From: Flectobacillus longus
Lineage (GTDB): Bacteria > Bacteroidota > Bacteroidia > Cytophagales > Spirosomataceae
Direction of reading: 5' to 3'
DNA length: 64,000 nt
NCBI RefSeq assembly: GCF_030056705.1
Contig: NZ_JASHIC010000024.1
Coordinates: forward strand, 62,001 to 126,000
Positions 38,252-47,587 of this stretch are shown piece after piece (the first letter of the stretch is position 1; every line of letters begins with the position of its first letter). A program made the position numbers and the translations under genes. Under the pieces are notes generated by a model. It did no database searches and had not been told where the DNA came from. It saw nothing but the letters and a program-made list of their open reading frames with translations.

Positions 38252-38776
38252 ATGAATACAACAGAAAAATACTTGGTTGGAGTTTACGACGATGAGGACG
38301 AGGTATTACACGCAGTAACTGAAGTAAAAGGAAAAGGCGTGAAAATTGAAGAAGTATATACTCCTTTCCCAATCCACGGACTTGATACTGCTATCGGTCA
38401 CCCACGTACAAGAATTCCTATTGCTGCATTCTTGTTTGGTTTAACAGGTTTGACTTGTGCTCAGTTCTTGATCAATTATACAATGGTTTTTGACTGGCCA
38501 ATGATTATTGGTGGTAAGGATTTCTTTGCATTGCCTGACTGGATTCCAGTTACTTTCGAAGGTACAGTATTGTTCACTGCATTTGGTATGGTATTTACCT
38601 TTTTTGTATCAAATAGCTTGTGGCCAGGAAAAACGCCTAAAACGTTTGATTTAAGAAGTACTGACGATAAGTTCATCATGACAATCAACATGGGAACTAA
38701 TAAGAAATCAGAAGCTGAAATTGAAGAAATTTTGAAAGCTTCGGGTGCTATCGAAGTGAATGTAAAGCAATTTTAA
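38252..38776 (+). CDS. actD: alternative complex III subunit ActD (DUF3341)
   Basis: A 174-residue DUF3341 protein. A soluble N-terminal part (KYLVGVYDDEDEVLHAV, then EVYTPFPIHGLD) precedes two membrane helices around residues 50-75 and 95-120 and a short C-terminal domain with TDDKFIMTINMG. In the complex, ActD is an integral structural subunit without cofactors. Its position between actC and actE is canonical. Confidence 0.93.
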   Translation: MNTTEKYLVGVYDDEDEVLHAVTEVKGKGVKIEEVYTPFPIHGLDTAIGHPRTRIPIAAFLFGLTGLTCAQFLINYTMVFDWPMIIGGKDFFALPDWIPVTFEGTVLFTAFGMVFTFFVSNSLWPGKTPKTFDLRSTDDKFIMTINMGTNKKSEAEIEEILKASGAIEVNVKQF

Positions 38777-38834
38777 ACATTGATTCATAGGAATACCCTA
38801 AAGCAATGTTCAACGACTAATTAAAATCAAAAAT

Positions 38835-39452
38835 ATGTTAACTAATAAATACATAGGTCTGTTTTTATCGGGAGTTGTTGCTTTATCTGCAACTTCTTGT
38901 AAAGATAGCCATAATGACACAGGGACAGAGTTTGCGCCAAACATGTATCACTCGGTTGCATACGAACCAATGACACAAACTGAGGGTGAGTTGAATACAA
39001 TCAACCCTTATGGTATGAACATGCGTACTCCTGTTAAAGGAACTGTACCACGCGAAAAATTTGCTGCGGCAGATGGTGATACCGTAAACAGCAAATTAAT
39101 GAAAATGGATATGATTGCTCGTAATATCGGTAAAGACGATATGGCTTCATCTGAGGCTTTGTTGTCGAACCCATATCCAGCAACCCCTGAAAACATTGAA
39201 GCAGGTAAGACTCAATATGAAAGATATTGCCAACACTGCCACGGTGAAGCTGGTAAAGGCGATGGCTTAGTAGCAAAAATGTACAAAGGGGTTCCAGTTT
39301 ATTCATCGGATGCCTTGAAAAGTGTAAACGACGGTCATATTTACCATACTATTACTCATGGTAAAGGACGTATGTGGTCACACGCTTCTCAAATTTCTTC
39401 GGCAGACCGTTGGAAAATTGTACTTTACGTACATGAATTGCAAAAGCAGTAA
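38835..39452 (+). CDS. actE: alternative complex III monoheme cytochrome c lipoprotein ActE
   Basis: A 205-residue lipoprotein cytochrome. The signal ends at a lipobox SATSC (Cys 22). One heme site is CQHCHGEAGKGDG at about residues 134-146, and GKGRMWSHASQIS near the C-terminus probably supplies the methionine ligand. It accepts electrons from ActA and passes them to the oxidase or a soluble carrier. With six hemes in ActA, this complex would hold seven c-type hemes. Confidence 0.93.
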   Translation: MLTNKYIGLFLSGVVALSATSCKDSHNDTGTEFAPNMYHSVAYEPMTQTEGELNTINPYGMNMRTPVKGTVPREKFAAADGDTVNSKLMKMDMIARNIGKDDMASSEALLSNPYPATPENIEAGKTQYERYCQHCHGEAGKGDGLVAKMYKGVPVYSSDALKSVNDGHIYHTITHGKGRMWSHASQISSADRWKIVLYVHELQKQ

Positions 39453-39544
39453 TTTACAGTTTTGTAGTTATTACGCTTAGTCAAAAAAAGCATCAATTTA
39501 GATGCAATCTTTCATACTATTAAACTTACAAACTTATAAGTATA

Positions 39545-40879
39545 ATGGCGGGACATTCACATTTTTCCCCAGCAAACGTCGAGGAGTTTTATGAATTTAC
39601 TCCGGAGGCACGCAAGAGAGTGATCACAGCAATGATCATTGGTGCTGTGCTTTTGGGTATTGGCGTTTTCTTTTTAGGAAGTGGTGAGCACGAAGCTGCT
39701 CACGCAGTGGCAGGTCATGCTGCTGAACATGGCGGAGAGCACCTTTCTGGTGGTGCTGTTTCTCACCATGAAACATCTTGGAATCCACTAAATCGTCTTT
39801 GGGTTAACCTTTGGATGAACGGTGTTTTCTTCTCAGGTATTGCCGTAATCGGTATGTTCTTTGTTGCAGTACAATACCTTGCTAAGGCAGGTTGGTCGTC
39901 TGTAGTAAAAAGAATCCCTGAAGCTTTCCCTAAATTTTTGTATTTTACTTTCCCTGTATTGCTTTTGTTATTTGTATTCAAAGGTGATGTGATTTTCCAC
40001 TGGATGCACCATGGAATTACAGACCCTGCAAGTGAGCATTATGATAAAATTATTGCAGGTAAAAAAGGATATTTGAATTTCACATTCTTCTTAGTTCGTT
40101 TGGTTGCCATCTTTACTGTATGGATTGTTCTTTGGAACATGATGCGTAAAAAGTCAATCGAAGAGGATTTGAATGGAGGAACACAGAACTTTTTTGATAT
40201 GGTACGTATCGGTACTGGTTTCGTTGTAGCAATGGGTATTTCTTCTTCATTGTCTGCTTGGGACTGGGTTATGTCAATCGATACTCACTGGTTTTCAACA
40301 ATGTTTGGATGGTACATGTTCTCTAGCTGGCATGTAACTGGTTTAGCTACAATTACATTGACTGTATTGTTCTTGAAAGACAAAGGATACATGCAGTATG
40401 TTAGCGATAGCCACTTGCATGACTTAGGTAAGTTTATGTTTGCATTCTCTATTTTCTGGACTTATGTATGGTTTGCTCAATTCTTGTTGATTTACTATGC
40501 TAACATGCCAGAAGAAACTATCTATTTCTTAGAGCGTTGGGAAGGACACAACAAAGTGTACAAAGCAGTTGAAATCTTGAACGTATTCATGAATTTCTTC
40601 TTCCCATTCTTAATCATGATGACTCGTGATGCAAAACGTACTCCGATTTTCTTGAAAATCTGTTGTTTCTTTGTCATTGTAGGTCACTACTTGGATTTCT
40701 ACCAGATGATTATGCCGGGTACGGTAGGTCCTCACGGAGGGTTCGGATTAGTTGAATTTGGTAGTGTTATTTTGTTTGCTTCAGCATTTGTATATGTTGT
40801 TTCTACAGAATTGACAAAAGCGTCTTTGGTTGCTAAAAACCACCCATTCTTGGAGGAGTCGCTTCACCACGATATTTAG
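39545..40879 (+). CDS. actF: alternative complex III membrane subunit ActF
   Basis: A 444-residue polytopic protein with about ten helices, a paralogue of ActC's fold. It has VMSIDTHWFSTMFGWYMFSSW and FWTYVWFAQFLLIYYANMPEE, typical of the family annotated as quinol:cytochrome c oxidoreductase quinone-binding subunit 2. A His-rich loop (about residues 45-78, HEAAHAVAGHAAEHGGEH) follows the first helix. Last act gene; coxB starts 119 bases on. Confidence 0.93.
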   Translation: MAGHSHFSPANVEEFYEFTPEARKRVITAMIIGAVLLGIGVFFLGSGEHEAAHAVAGHAAEHGGEHLSGGAVSHHETSWNPLNRLWVNLWMNGVFFSGIAVIGMFFVAVQYLAKAGWSSVVKRIPEAFPKFLYFTFPVLLLLFVFKGDVIFHWMHHGITDPASEHYDKIIAGKKGYLNFTFFLVRLVAIFTVWIVLWNMMRKKSIEEDLNGGTQNFFDMVRIGTGFVVAMGISSSLSAWDWVMSIDTHWFSTMFGWYMFSSWHVTGLATITLTVLFLKDKGYMQYVSDSHLHDLGKFMFAFSIFWTYVWFAQFLLIYYANMPEETIYFLERWEGHNKVYKAVEILNVFMNFFFPFLIMMTRDAKRTPIFLKICCFFVIVGHYLDFYQMIMPGTVGPHGGFGLVEFGSVILFASAFVYVVSTELTKASLVAKNHPFLEESLHHDI

Positions 40880-40998
40880 TGGCTTATCGGGTGCCTACGG
40901 GCATCCGATAATTTTCTCAAAATTTTCGGATTCAGTAAAACAATTTTGCTGAACATCATATTTTAGAATTAGATTCAAAACAATAAATTAATTCAGAC

Positions 40999-42111
40999 AT
41001 GACATATCTAATAGGTCTTTTGTCAGTAGTATTCTTAGTTTTGGCAATTATGATTGTCTCTAAGAGTATTGCTCTTTCGAAAGGTATTCAGGGTGCTGAT
41101 GACTCCGATGCTCGCGTAGATGGGGCCAATAATGGTAATGCCTTTGGTTTTCTAGTATTCCTTGTATTGGGTTCTATTGCCGCTGCGTGGTCTTTTCTTC
41201 ACTCTCAGCCAGACTTTTTACCAATTGCTGCTTCAGAGCATGGTTTGAAAACAGACCAAATGTTCTGGATTTCAATGGGTATTGTTACTGCTGCGTTCTT
41301 CTTAACTAACACATTGTTGTTTGTTTTTGCATTCTTGTATCGTTACAAGAAAAACAATGTAGCTACTTTCTATCCAGTAAACCACAAGTTAGAAATCATT
41401 TGGACAATTATTCCAGCTATTGTAATGGCCGTTTTGGTATTTACAGGATGGAGAATTTGGAGAGATATTACAAAACAAGCTCCAGAAAATGCAGTTGTAA
41501 TTGAAGTAACTGGTCACCAATTTGGTTGGTATGTACGTTACGCTGGTAACGATGATAACAAGTTGGGTAACCAAAACTATAAATTGATTGACGATACAAA
41601 CCAAATTGGTATCGACTTTACTGACGAGAGTTCTTTTGACGACTTTACAGCAAACGAATTGCACTTACCAAAAGGTGTACCTGTTTTGTTGAAAATTAAA
41701 GCACAGGACGTACTTCACTCTGTTTATTTACCATATCAAAGAGTTAAAATGGATGCCGTTCCTGGTATGCCTACTAAATTCTGGTTTGTGGCAAACAAAT
41801 CTACAGATGAAATGCGTGCAGAGTTAGGTAAATCTGATTTCAACTATAAGTTGAACTGTACAGAAATCTGTGGTCGTGGTCACTTCGGTATGGCTATCAC
41901 AGTATTTGTTGATGAACCAGAAGATTATAAAGCTTGGGTTGCACAACAGAAACCTTTCTTGACTCAAAATCCTGACTATCTAGCTAAAGTACCTGAAAAG
42001 TTGAAAGGAAAAGCTCAAAAGTATGTTCCTGCTGAAGCTCCTGCTGCTGAATCAGATAGTACTCAAGCTGCTGCTGGTGCAGCTCCTGCGACGGCTTCTT
42101 TGAGAAGATAA
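40999..42111 (+). CDS. coxB: cytochrome c oxidase subunit II
   Basis: A 370-residue subunit II with a complete CuA site: LHSVYLP gives the first His, and CTEICGRGHFGM gives Cys, Glu, Cys, His and Met. It has four membrane helices and not two: an extra N-terminal pair (about residues 1-25 and 48-68) precedes the two canonical ones (about 95-120 and 135-155). The C-terminus is an Ala/Pro-rich tail (about 347-370). No cytochrome c domain is fused, so electrons must come from a separate cytochrome, likely ActE or the ActA head. Confidence 0.96.
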   Translation: MTYLIGLLSVVFLVLAIMIVSKSIALSKGIQGADDSDARVDGANNGNAFGFLVFLVLGSIAAAWSFLHSQPDFLPIAASEHGLKTDQMFWISMGIVTAAFFLTNTLLFVFAFLYRYKKNNVATFYPVNHKLEIIWTIIPAIVMAVLVFTGWRIWRDITKQAPENAVVIEVTGHQFGWYVRYAGNDDNKLGNQNYKLIDDTNQIGIDFTDESSFDDFTANELHLPKGVPVLLKIKAQDVLHSVYLPYQRVKMDAVPGMPTKFWFVANKSTDEMRAELGKSDFNYKLNCTEICGRGHFGMAITVFVDEPEDYKAWVAQQKPFLTQNPDYLAKVPEKLKGKAQKYVPAEAPAAESDSTQAAAGAAPATASLRR

Positions 42112-42165
42112 TCAATTTTTGAAATAGAGTTTGAACAAATACTATTAGAATAATCATTGTAATCT

Positions 42166-44055
42166 ATGGCAACTGCGACACTACACGCAAACGACGCTCA
42201 CGCACACGGTCATGACCACGAGCACGAGCATCATGAGCCTGGCTTCATCAGAAAGTATATTTTCTCTGAAGACCACAAAACAATTGCTAAGCAATATTTG
42301 ATTACAGGTATCATCTGGGCTTTCTTCGGTGGTGCTTTGTCAATTATCTTCCGTTTACAACTTGGTTTCCCTAACATGAACCTTGACTGGTTGAAACCAG
42401 TATTGGGTGAGTGGATAGTGGAAGGTAAATTGGAAAAAGAGTTTTATCTAGCACTAGTAACAATGCATGGTACTATCATGGTATTCTTTGTATTGACTGC
42501 TGGTTTGTCGGGTACATTCTCAAACTTCTTGATTCCACTACAGATTGGAGCAAGAGATATGGCTTCAGGTTTCCTAAACATGTTGTCATATTGGTTCTTC
42601 TTCTTATCATCTGTAATCATGTTTGCGTCTCTTTTCATTGAGACAGGTCCTGCTTCAGGTGGTTGGGTAATTTATCCTCCATTGTCTGCACTTCCACAAG
42701 CTATGCCAGGTTCAGGCTTAGGTATGACTATGTGGTTGACAAGTATGACATTCTTTATTGTGTCTCAGTTGTTAGGTGGTGTTAACTATATCACTACAGT
42801 TATCAACTTGCGTACAAGAGGTATGTCATTTACTAAAATGCCTTTGACTATTTGGGCGTTTTTCTTTACTGCGGTATTAGGTTTATTATCTTTCCCAGTA
42901 TTGTTGTCTGCTGCTTTATTGTTGATTTTTGACCGTAGCTTCGGTACATCATTTTATCTATCTGAAATCTATATCGGTGGTGAAGCGCTTCCAAACGTAG
43001 GTGGTTCAGCTATTTTGTACCAACACTTGTTCTGGTTCTTAGGTCACCCTGAGGTATATATTGTATTGTTGCCTGCTTTAGGTATTACTTCTGAAGTTAT
43101 TGCAACTAACGCTCGTAAACCTATCTTCGGTTACCGTGCCATGATTGGATCTATGATGGGTATTACAGTTCTTGCGTTTATCGTATGGGCTCACCACATG
43201 TTCGTAACTGGTATGAACCCATTCCTAGGTTCAGTGTTTATGTTCTTAACGTTGATTATTGCTGTTCCTTCAGCAGTTAAGGCGTTTAACTACATTACAA
43301 CGCTTTGGAAAGGTAATATCATCTTTACACCGGGTATGTTGTTCTCTATCGGTCTTGTATCGTTGTTTATCTCTGGTGGTGTTACTGGTATTATCTTAGG
43401 TAACTCTGCATTGGATATCAACTTGCACGATACATATTTCGTAGTAGCTCACTTCCACTTGGTAATGGGTGCTGCATCTTTCTTCGGATTGTTGGCAGGT
43501 GTGTATCACTGGTTCCCTAAATTGTTTGGTCGTATGATGAACAACACTTTAGGTTATATCCACTTCTGGTTGACATTTGCAGGTGTTTACTGTGTATTCT
43601 TCCCAATGCACTATATTGGTATCGCAGGTTTCCCTCGTCGTTACTATTCATTTACTGCTTTAGCAAATAATGCACAAGATACATTTGCTGATATGAACGC
43701 ATTTATCTCAATCGCTGCGATTTTGACTTTTGCTTCTCAAGCAATCTTTGCATTCAACTTCTTCTATTCAATTTTCAAAGGTAAGAAAGCTACTCAAAAC
43801 CCTTGGAATTCGAATACTTTGGAATGGACTACTCCAATCATTGTAGGTCACGGAAACTGGGAAGGAGAAATTCCAGCAGTATATCGTTGGCCTTATGACT
43901 ACAGCAAGCCAGGTTCAGCATCTGACTTTATTCCTCAAAATGTTCCTTTCTCAGCAACTCCTGAGTCGAACTTACCTGAGGAAAATGAAGAAATTGCTAA
44001 CGAAAAAGAAATTGAAGGTTTGTTGGCAGTACAAAATGATGTTTACAATCATTAA
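42166..44055 (+). CDS. coxA: cytochrome c oxidase subunit I
   Basis: A 629-residue heme-copper oxidase catalytic subunit. It has MHGTIMVFF (heme ligand), LGHPEVYIVLLP (CuB His and cross-linked Tyr), WAHHMFVTGM (the two further CuB His) and HDTYFVVAHFHLVMG (both heme a and a3 ligands). The HPEVY motif places it in the A family of oxygen reductases. The N-terminus is strikingly His-rich (HANDAHAHGHDHEHEHHE, residues 8-25). The first gene pair coxB-coxA follows the act genes directly, a coupling typical of organisms using this complex. Confidence 0.97.
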   Translation: MATATLHANDAHAHGHDHEHEHHEPGFIRKYIFSEDHKTIAKQYLITGIIWAFFGGALSIIFRLQLGFPNMNLDWLKPVLGEWIVEGKLEKEFYLALVTMHGTIMVFFVLTAGLSGTFSNFLIPLQIGARDMASGFLNMLSYWFFFLSSVIMFASLFIETGPASGGWVIYPPLSALPQAMPGSGLGMTMWLTSMTFFIVSQLLGGVNYITTVINLRTRGMSFTKMPLTIWAFFFTAVLGLLSFPVLLSAALLLIFDRSFGTSFYLSEIYIGGEALPNVGGSAILYQHLFWFLGHPEVYIVLLPALGITSEVIATNARKPIFGYRAMIGSMMGITVLAFIVWAHHMFVTGMNPFLGSVFMFLTLIIAVPSAVKAFNYITTLWKGNIIFTPGMLFSIGLVSLFISGGVTGIILGNSALDINLHDTYFVVAHFHLVMGAASFFGLLAGVYHWFPKLFGRMMNNTLGYIHFWLTFAGVYCVFFPMHYIGIAGFPRRYYSFTALANNAQDTFADMNAFISIAAILTFASQAIFAFNFFYSIFKGKKATQNPWNSNTLEWTTPIIVGHGNWEGEIPAVYRWPYDYSKPGSASDFIPQNVPFSATPESNLPEENEEIANEKEIEGLLAVQNDVYNH

Positions 44056-44070
44056 TAGCTCCATATATTG

Positions 44071-44117
44071 ATTTGAGAATGTAGAGTGTGGAAAATCTAC
44101 ACTCTACATTCTCAAAT
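44071..44117. terminator. 19-bp hairpin after coxA
   Basis: A perfect 19-bp inverted repeat (left 44071-44089, right 44099-44117, containing GAATGTAGAGTGT) with a 9-base loop, 15 bases after the coxA stop. Only a weak T-rich tail follows, so it may be a partial terminator separating act/coxBA from the assembly genes. Confidence 0.65.
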
Positions 44118-44193
44118 TTATTTTATGAATTACCTAATTATACTTTTCAAGATTTGATTCTTTTGAATCAGTCTAAAATCCAATTTTAAATTT

Positions 44194-45156
44194 ATGTGGT
44201 TCCGTAAGCTTGGTCTTGTTACAATTGTCTCGATTTACTTATTAGTATTGGCAGGTGGTATTGTAAGAAGCACGGGGTCGGGAATGGGTTGTCCGGACTG
44301 GCCAAAGTGTTTTGGCATGTGGGTTCCTCCCACAGAGGTAAGTCAGTTACCTCCAAATTATCAGGAAATTTATGCTGAGAAGCTTCATGGAGAGGTAGAG
44401 TTTAATCCTGTAAAAACATGGATTGAATATGTGAACAGATTGATTGGTGCGTTTACAGGTATTGTCGTTTTTGGCGTATTTGTAGCGTCGTTTAGTTACC
44501 GTAAAAGAGATAAAATATTAATATTCTTATCATTTTTATCGGTAGTGTTGATTGGTGCAAATGCTGCATTAGGAAAATTTGTAGTTGACTCGTTTTTGAA
44601 ACCTGGTGTTGTTACAGCACACATGTTGTTAGCAATTTTAGTAGTATTTGTGCTACTTTACTCTATAGCAAGAGCGTGGTCTGAAGTTATTGAGACTGAA
44701 AAAGTTACAAATAAATCCATTTTAAACAAGATATTAATGCTTCTTTTGATTTTGTCAACCGCTCAGGTATTGATTGGAACACAGGTTAGAGAAGCTATCG
44801 ATAAAATTATTGCAAATCCAATTTTTGGTTACGACCGCTCTACTTGGATAGAGCAATTAGGTTTGTCTTTTTACATACATCGCTCTTTCTCATTAATATT
44901 ATTAGGACTACATGTTTATTTGATTATTCAACTCAAAAAGAATATTCAAGCAAAAGGAATTCTTTATAATTTCCTCAGGGCATTAGTACTTCTAGTAATA
45001 GTTGAAATTGTATCAGGCGCTGTAATGGCGTATTTTAGTGTACCAGCTTATATTCAACCTGTACACTTAACATTAGCAATTGTAGCACTTGGATTACAGT
45101 TTGTAATCTTATTGTTACTCAATTCTGGAAAAGTATTTCAAAAGGAAACGGCGTAA
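44194..45156 (+). CDS. ctaA: heme A synthase (COX15/CtaA)
   Basis: A 320-residue membrane protein with about eight helices. Motifs include the N-terminal GGIVRSTGSGMGCPDWPKC (cysteine pair in the first outer loop), an EYVNRLIG segment with the heme-binding Glu, TAHMLLAI and YIHRSFSL with heme-ligand His, and QPVHLTLA. It converts heme O to heme A for the coxA product. It precedes ctaB, which makes heme O, by 18 bases. Confidence 0.95.
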   Translation: MWFRKLGLVTIVSIYLLVLAGGIVRSTGSGMGCPDWPKCFGMWVPPTEVSQLPPNYQEIYAEKLHGEVEFNPVKTWIEYVNRLIGAFTGIVVFGVFVASFSYRKRDKILIFLSFLSVVLIGANAALGKFVVDSFLKPGVVTAHMLLAILVVFVLLYSIARAWSEVIETEKVTNKSILNKILMLLLILSTAQVLIGTQVREAIDKIIANPIFGYDRSTWIEQLGLSFYIHRSFSLILLGLHVYLIIQLKKNIQAKGILYNFLRALVLLVIVEIVSGAVMAYFSVPAYIQPVHLTLAIVALGLQFVILLLLNSGKVFQKETA

Positions 45157-45174
45157 ACGAACGTCAAGTAACAA

Positions 45175-46062
45175 ATGGTTACCACAAACGAAAACATCTC
45201 AATAGGTATAGCTGGTAAAGTAAAAGCATATTATGAGTTATTAAAGTTTAGATTATCGTTCTTAGTAGCATTTTCTGGAGCATTTGGCTATTCACTTGCC
45301 GTAGAAAGAATCGATTGGGAACGATTAACCTTGATAAGTTTGGCAGGTCTTCTGATTACAGGAGCCGCAAATATTGTCAACCAAGTTAAAGAGATTGAGC
45401 TAGATAAACTCATGAAACGTACAGCTGGTCGACCTCTTCCGACAGGGCGGTTATCTGTCAAAGAAGCATCAATATTTTGTTTGATTTTGTTATTGCTATC
45501 AAGCTATATATTGTTTTTTGAGTTCAACTTCAAAGCAGGTGTTATTGGCGTTCTTTCATTTATTTTATATGGATTTGTATATACTCCTCTCAAAAGAGTA
45601 GGTCCCATTTCTGTATTTGTAGGTGCAATTCCTGGGGCATTTCCTCCAATGATTGGTTGGATTGCCGCTACAAATCACTTTGGATTAGAGCCTGGTATTT
45701 TGTTTGCTATCCAGTTCTTTTGGCAATTCCCCCACTTTTGGGCGATTGCATGGGTAGCTGATGAAGACTATCAAAAAGCAGGATTTAAAATGCTTCCTAA
45801 CAATGGGCACAAAGATTTGCGTACAGCAATAACCATTATGATATATACCATATTTTTGGTTCCATGTGGTTTTGTTCCTTATATGCTTGGCATGGCTGGC
45901 GTCAATTCTGCAATGATTGCTGTACTTTGTGGAGTATTGTTTTTATCTCAAACCTTTTACTTGATGATGAAGCCAACAGATAAATCAGCGTTAATGATGA
46001 TGTTTGGCTCCTTTATTTATCTCCCTATCGTTCAAATTGCTTTTTTGATGGATAAGGTATAG
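45175..46062 (+). CDS. ctaB: protoheme IX farnesyltransferase
   Basis: A 295-residue UbiA-family prenyltransferase with about nine helices. The first prenyl-diphosphate motif is NQVKEIELDKLMKRTAGRPLP, with Glu in the place of the first Asp of the usual NxxxDxxxD, and the second is ADEDYQKAGFKMLPNNGHK. It makes heme O from heme B, one step before ctaA. Confidence 0.95.
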   Translation: MVTTNENISIGIAGKVKAYYELLKFRLSFLVAFSGAFGYSLAVERIDWERLTLISLAGLLITGAANIVNQVKEIELDKLMKRTAGRPLPTGRLSVKEASIFCLILLLLSSYILFFEFNFKAGVIGVLSFILYGFVYTPLKRVGPISVFVGAIPGAFPPMIGWIAATNHFGLEPGILFAIQFFWQFPHFWAIAWVADEDYQKAGFKMLPNNGHKDLRTAITIMIYTIFLVPCGFVPYMLGMAGVNSAMIAVLCGVLFLSQTFYLMMKPTDKSALMMMFGSFIYLPIVQIAFLMDKV

Positions 46063-46107
46063 TTTGTAAAATATTTAGAGAGAAACAACAAGCAAAAACT
46101 TAATATA

Positions 46108-46704
46108 ATGACACAAGAACATTTGAGAGATATAGATATGGGTGAAGAGCCTGTAAAAACTATGTCGATGAACCCAAAGAAGTTTATGCTATGGCTTGCA
46201 ATTGCATCAATTACAATGATGTTTGCTGGTTGGACTTCTGGATATTTAGTAAGAAAAGCTGAAGGGAATTGGCATGAATTTGACTTACCAAATATTTTCC
46301 TGTATTCTACAGGAGTATTAGTCGTAAGTAGTGTGTTTATGCATTTGGCAGTAAAGGCAGCAAAAAAAGATAACTTCAATACACTCAAAATAGCAATTTC
46401 TATTACTTTTGCATTTGGGATGGCCTTTTTGTTTATGCAATGGTATGGCTTTTCAGACCTTGTAAAGAACCAATTGCACTTCTCTGGAAGTGATGTCGCA
46501 TCCTCTTGGATTTATATTTTTGTAGGTATCCACGGGTTGCATATTATCTCAGGGTTGATTGTACTTTTATTCTCGTTGGTATCATCTTTCAGATTGAGTA
46601 TCAACTCTAACAACCTAACACGCATACAACTTTGTGCCACTTATTGGCACTTCCTTGATGGACTCTGGTTGTATTTGTTCTTTTTCTTGTATTTTAATCG
46701 TTAG
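46108..46704 (+). CDS. cytochrome c oxidase subunit III-like protein 1
   Basis: A 198-residue heme-copper oxidase subunit III. It has five to six helices, with GIHGLHIISGLIVLL and TYWHFLDGLWLYLFFFLYF as the family signatures. It is shorter than the next gene, which belongs to the same family, so the cluster has two subunit III-type genes in tandem. One may be the CoxC core subunit, and the other an accessory of the same complex or a CyoC-like partner. Confidence 0.9.
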   Translation: MTQEHLRDIDMGEEPVKTMSMNPKKFMLWLAIASITMMFAGWTSGYLVRKAEGNWHEFDLPNIFLYSTGVLVVSSVFMHLAVKAAKKDNFNTLKIAISITFAFGMAFLFMQWYGFSDLVKNQLHFSGSDVASSWIYIFVGIHGLHIISGLIVLLFSLVSSFRLSINSNNLTRIQLCATYWHFLDGLWLYLFFFLYFNR

Positions 46705-46760
46705 TATTTAACGGTAATTGATAATCTAGTAATTAATATTTAACCAAAAAAGTAAAAAAG

Positions 46761-47516
46761 ATGTCTTCAATTCACGCAGCACCTGCTGTTCCTGAGAAAC
46801 TGACATGGGCGGGTGGTTCAGAACCTTTGAAAGCGAGCTATGGAAAACTAATGATGTGGTTCTTCTTGCTTTCAGATACTTTTACATTCTCAGCGTTGTT
46901 GGTCTCTTACGGAATGATCCGTTTTAGTCAACCTGCTTGGACAGGCGCTCACGAAAAGTTCTACTTCGCTACAACTCACTGGCCTATCCCTGAGAAAGTA
47001 TTCGAGGCGATGCCATTCTTCCACGGCGAAGCTCCATTGGTGTTTGTTGGTATTATGACATTCATCTTGATTTTTAGTTCTGTAACAATGGTATTAGCAG
47101 TAGAAGCTGGTCACAGAGGCGACCGTGCTGCTGTTGAAAAATGGTTGTTGTGGACAATTATCGGTGGTTTTACTTTCTTAGGTTCTCAAGCTTGGGAATG
47201 GTCTCACTTTATTGCTGGTCCTCATGACCTAGTAAAAGCAGCGAAAGATGCTTTGGGTAATCCAATCGTTGGGGCTAATCTTACAGAAAACCCTTATGGA
47301 CCTCCAGCATTTGCAGACTTGTTCTTCTTTATTACAGGTTTCCACGGAACTCACGTATTTTCAGGTGTAATTTTGATTATCATGGTGTTCTTTAACACTG
47401 CTACAGGTTTGTACGACCGACGTGGTCACTACGAGATGGTAGAGAAAGTAGGTCTTTACTGGCACTTTGTAGACCTTGTATGGGTATTCGTATTTACATT
47501 CTTCTATTTGGTTTAG
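46761..47516 (+). CDS. cytochrome c oxidase subunit III-like protein 2
   Basis: A 251-residue subunit III paralogue with FFITGFHGTHVFSGVILI and LYWHFVDLVWVFVFTFFYL. An N-terminal stretch KASYGKLMMWFFLLSDTFTFSALL and an extra loop explain the greater length. Placed 56 bases after the first copy and before the subunit IV-like gene. Tandem subunit III genes are frequent in Bacteroidota oxidase clusters. Confidence 0.92.
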   Translation: MSSIHAAPAVPEKLTWAGGSEPLKASYGKLMMWFFLLSDTFTFSALLVSYGMIRFSQPAWTGAHEKFYFATTHWPIPEKVFEAMPFFHGEAPLVFVGIMTFILIFSSVTMVLAVEAGHRGDRAAVEKWLLWTIIGGFTFLGSQAWEWSHFIAGPHDLVKAAKDALGNPIVGANLTENPYGPPAFADLFFFITGFHGTHVFSGVILIIMVFFNTATGLYDRRGHYEMVEKVGLYWHFVDLVWVFVFTFFYLV

Positions 47517-47530
47517 TCTTTATGAGAAAA

Positions 47531-47557
47531 TGTCATGGGTAAATTTTATCCATGACA
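47531..47557 (+). repeat. hairpin between subunit III and subunit IV genes
   Basis: TGTCATGGGTAAA pairs with TTTATCCATGACA (one G-T). The hairpin covers an in-frame ATG at 47552, which argues for the later start codon of the next gene. A short T-run follows at 47562. Confidence 0.7.
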
Positions 47558-47587
47558 TCATATATTTTTGAAAATATCTCTGAAATT

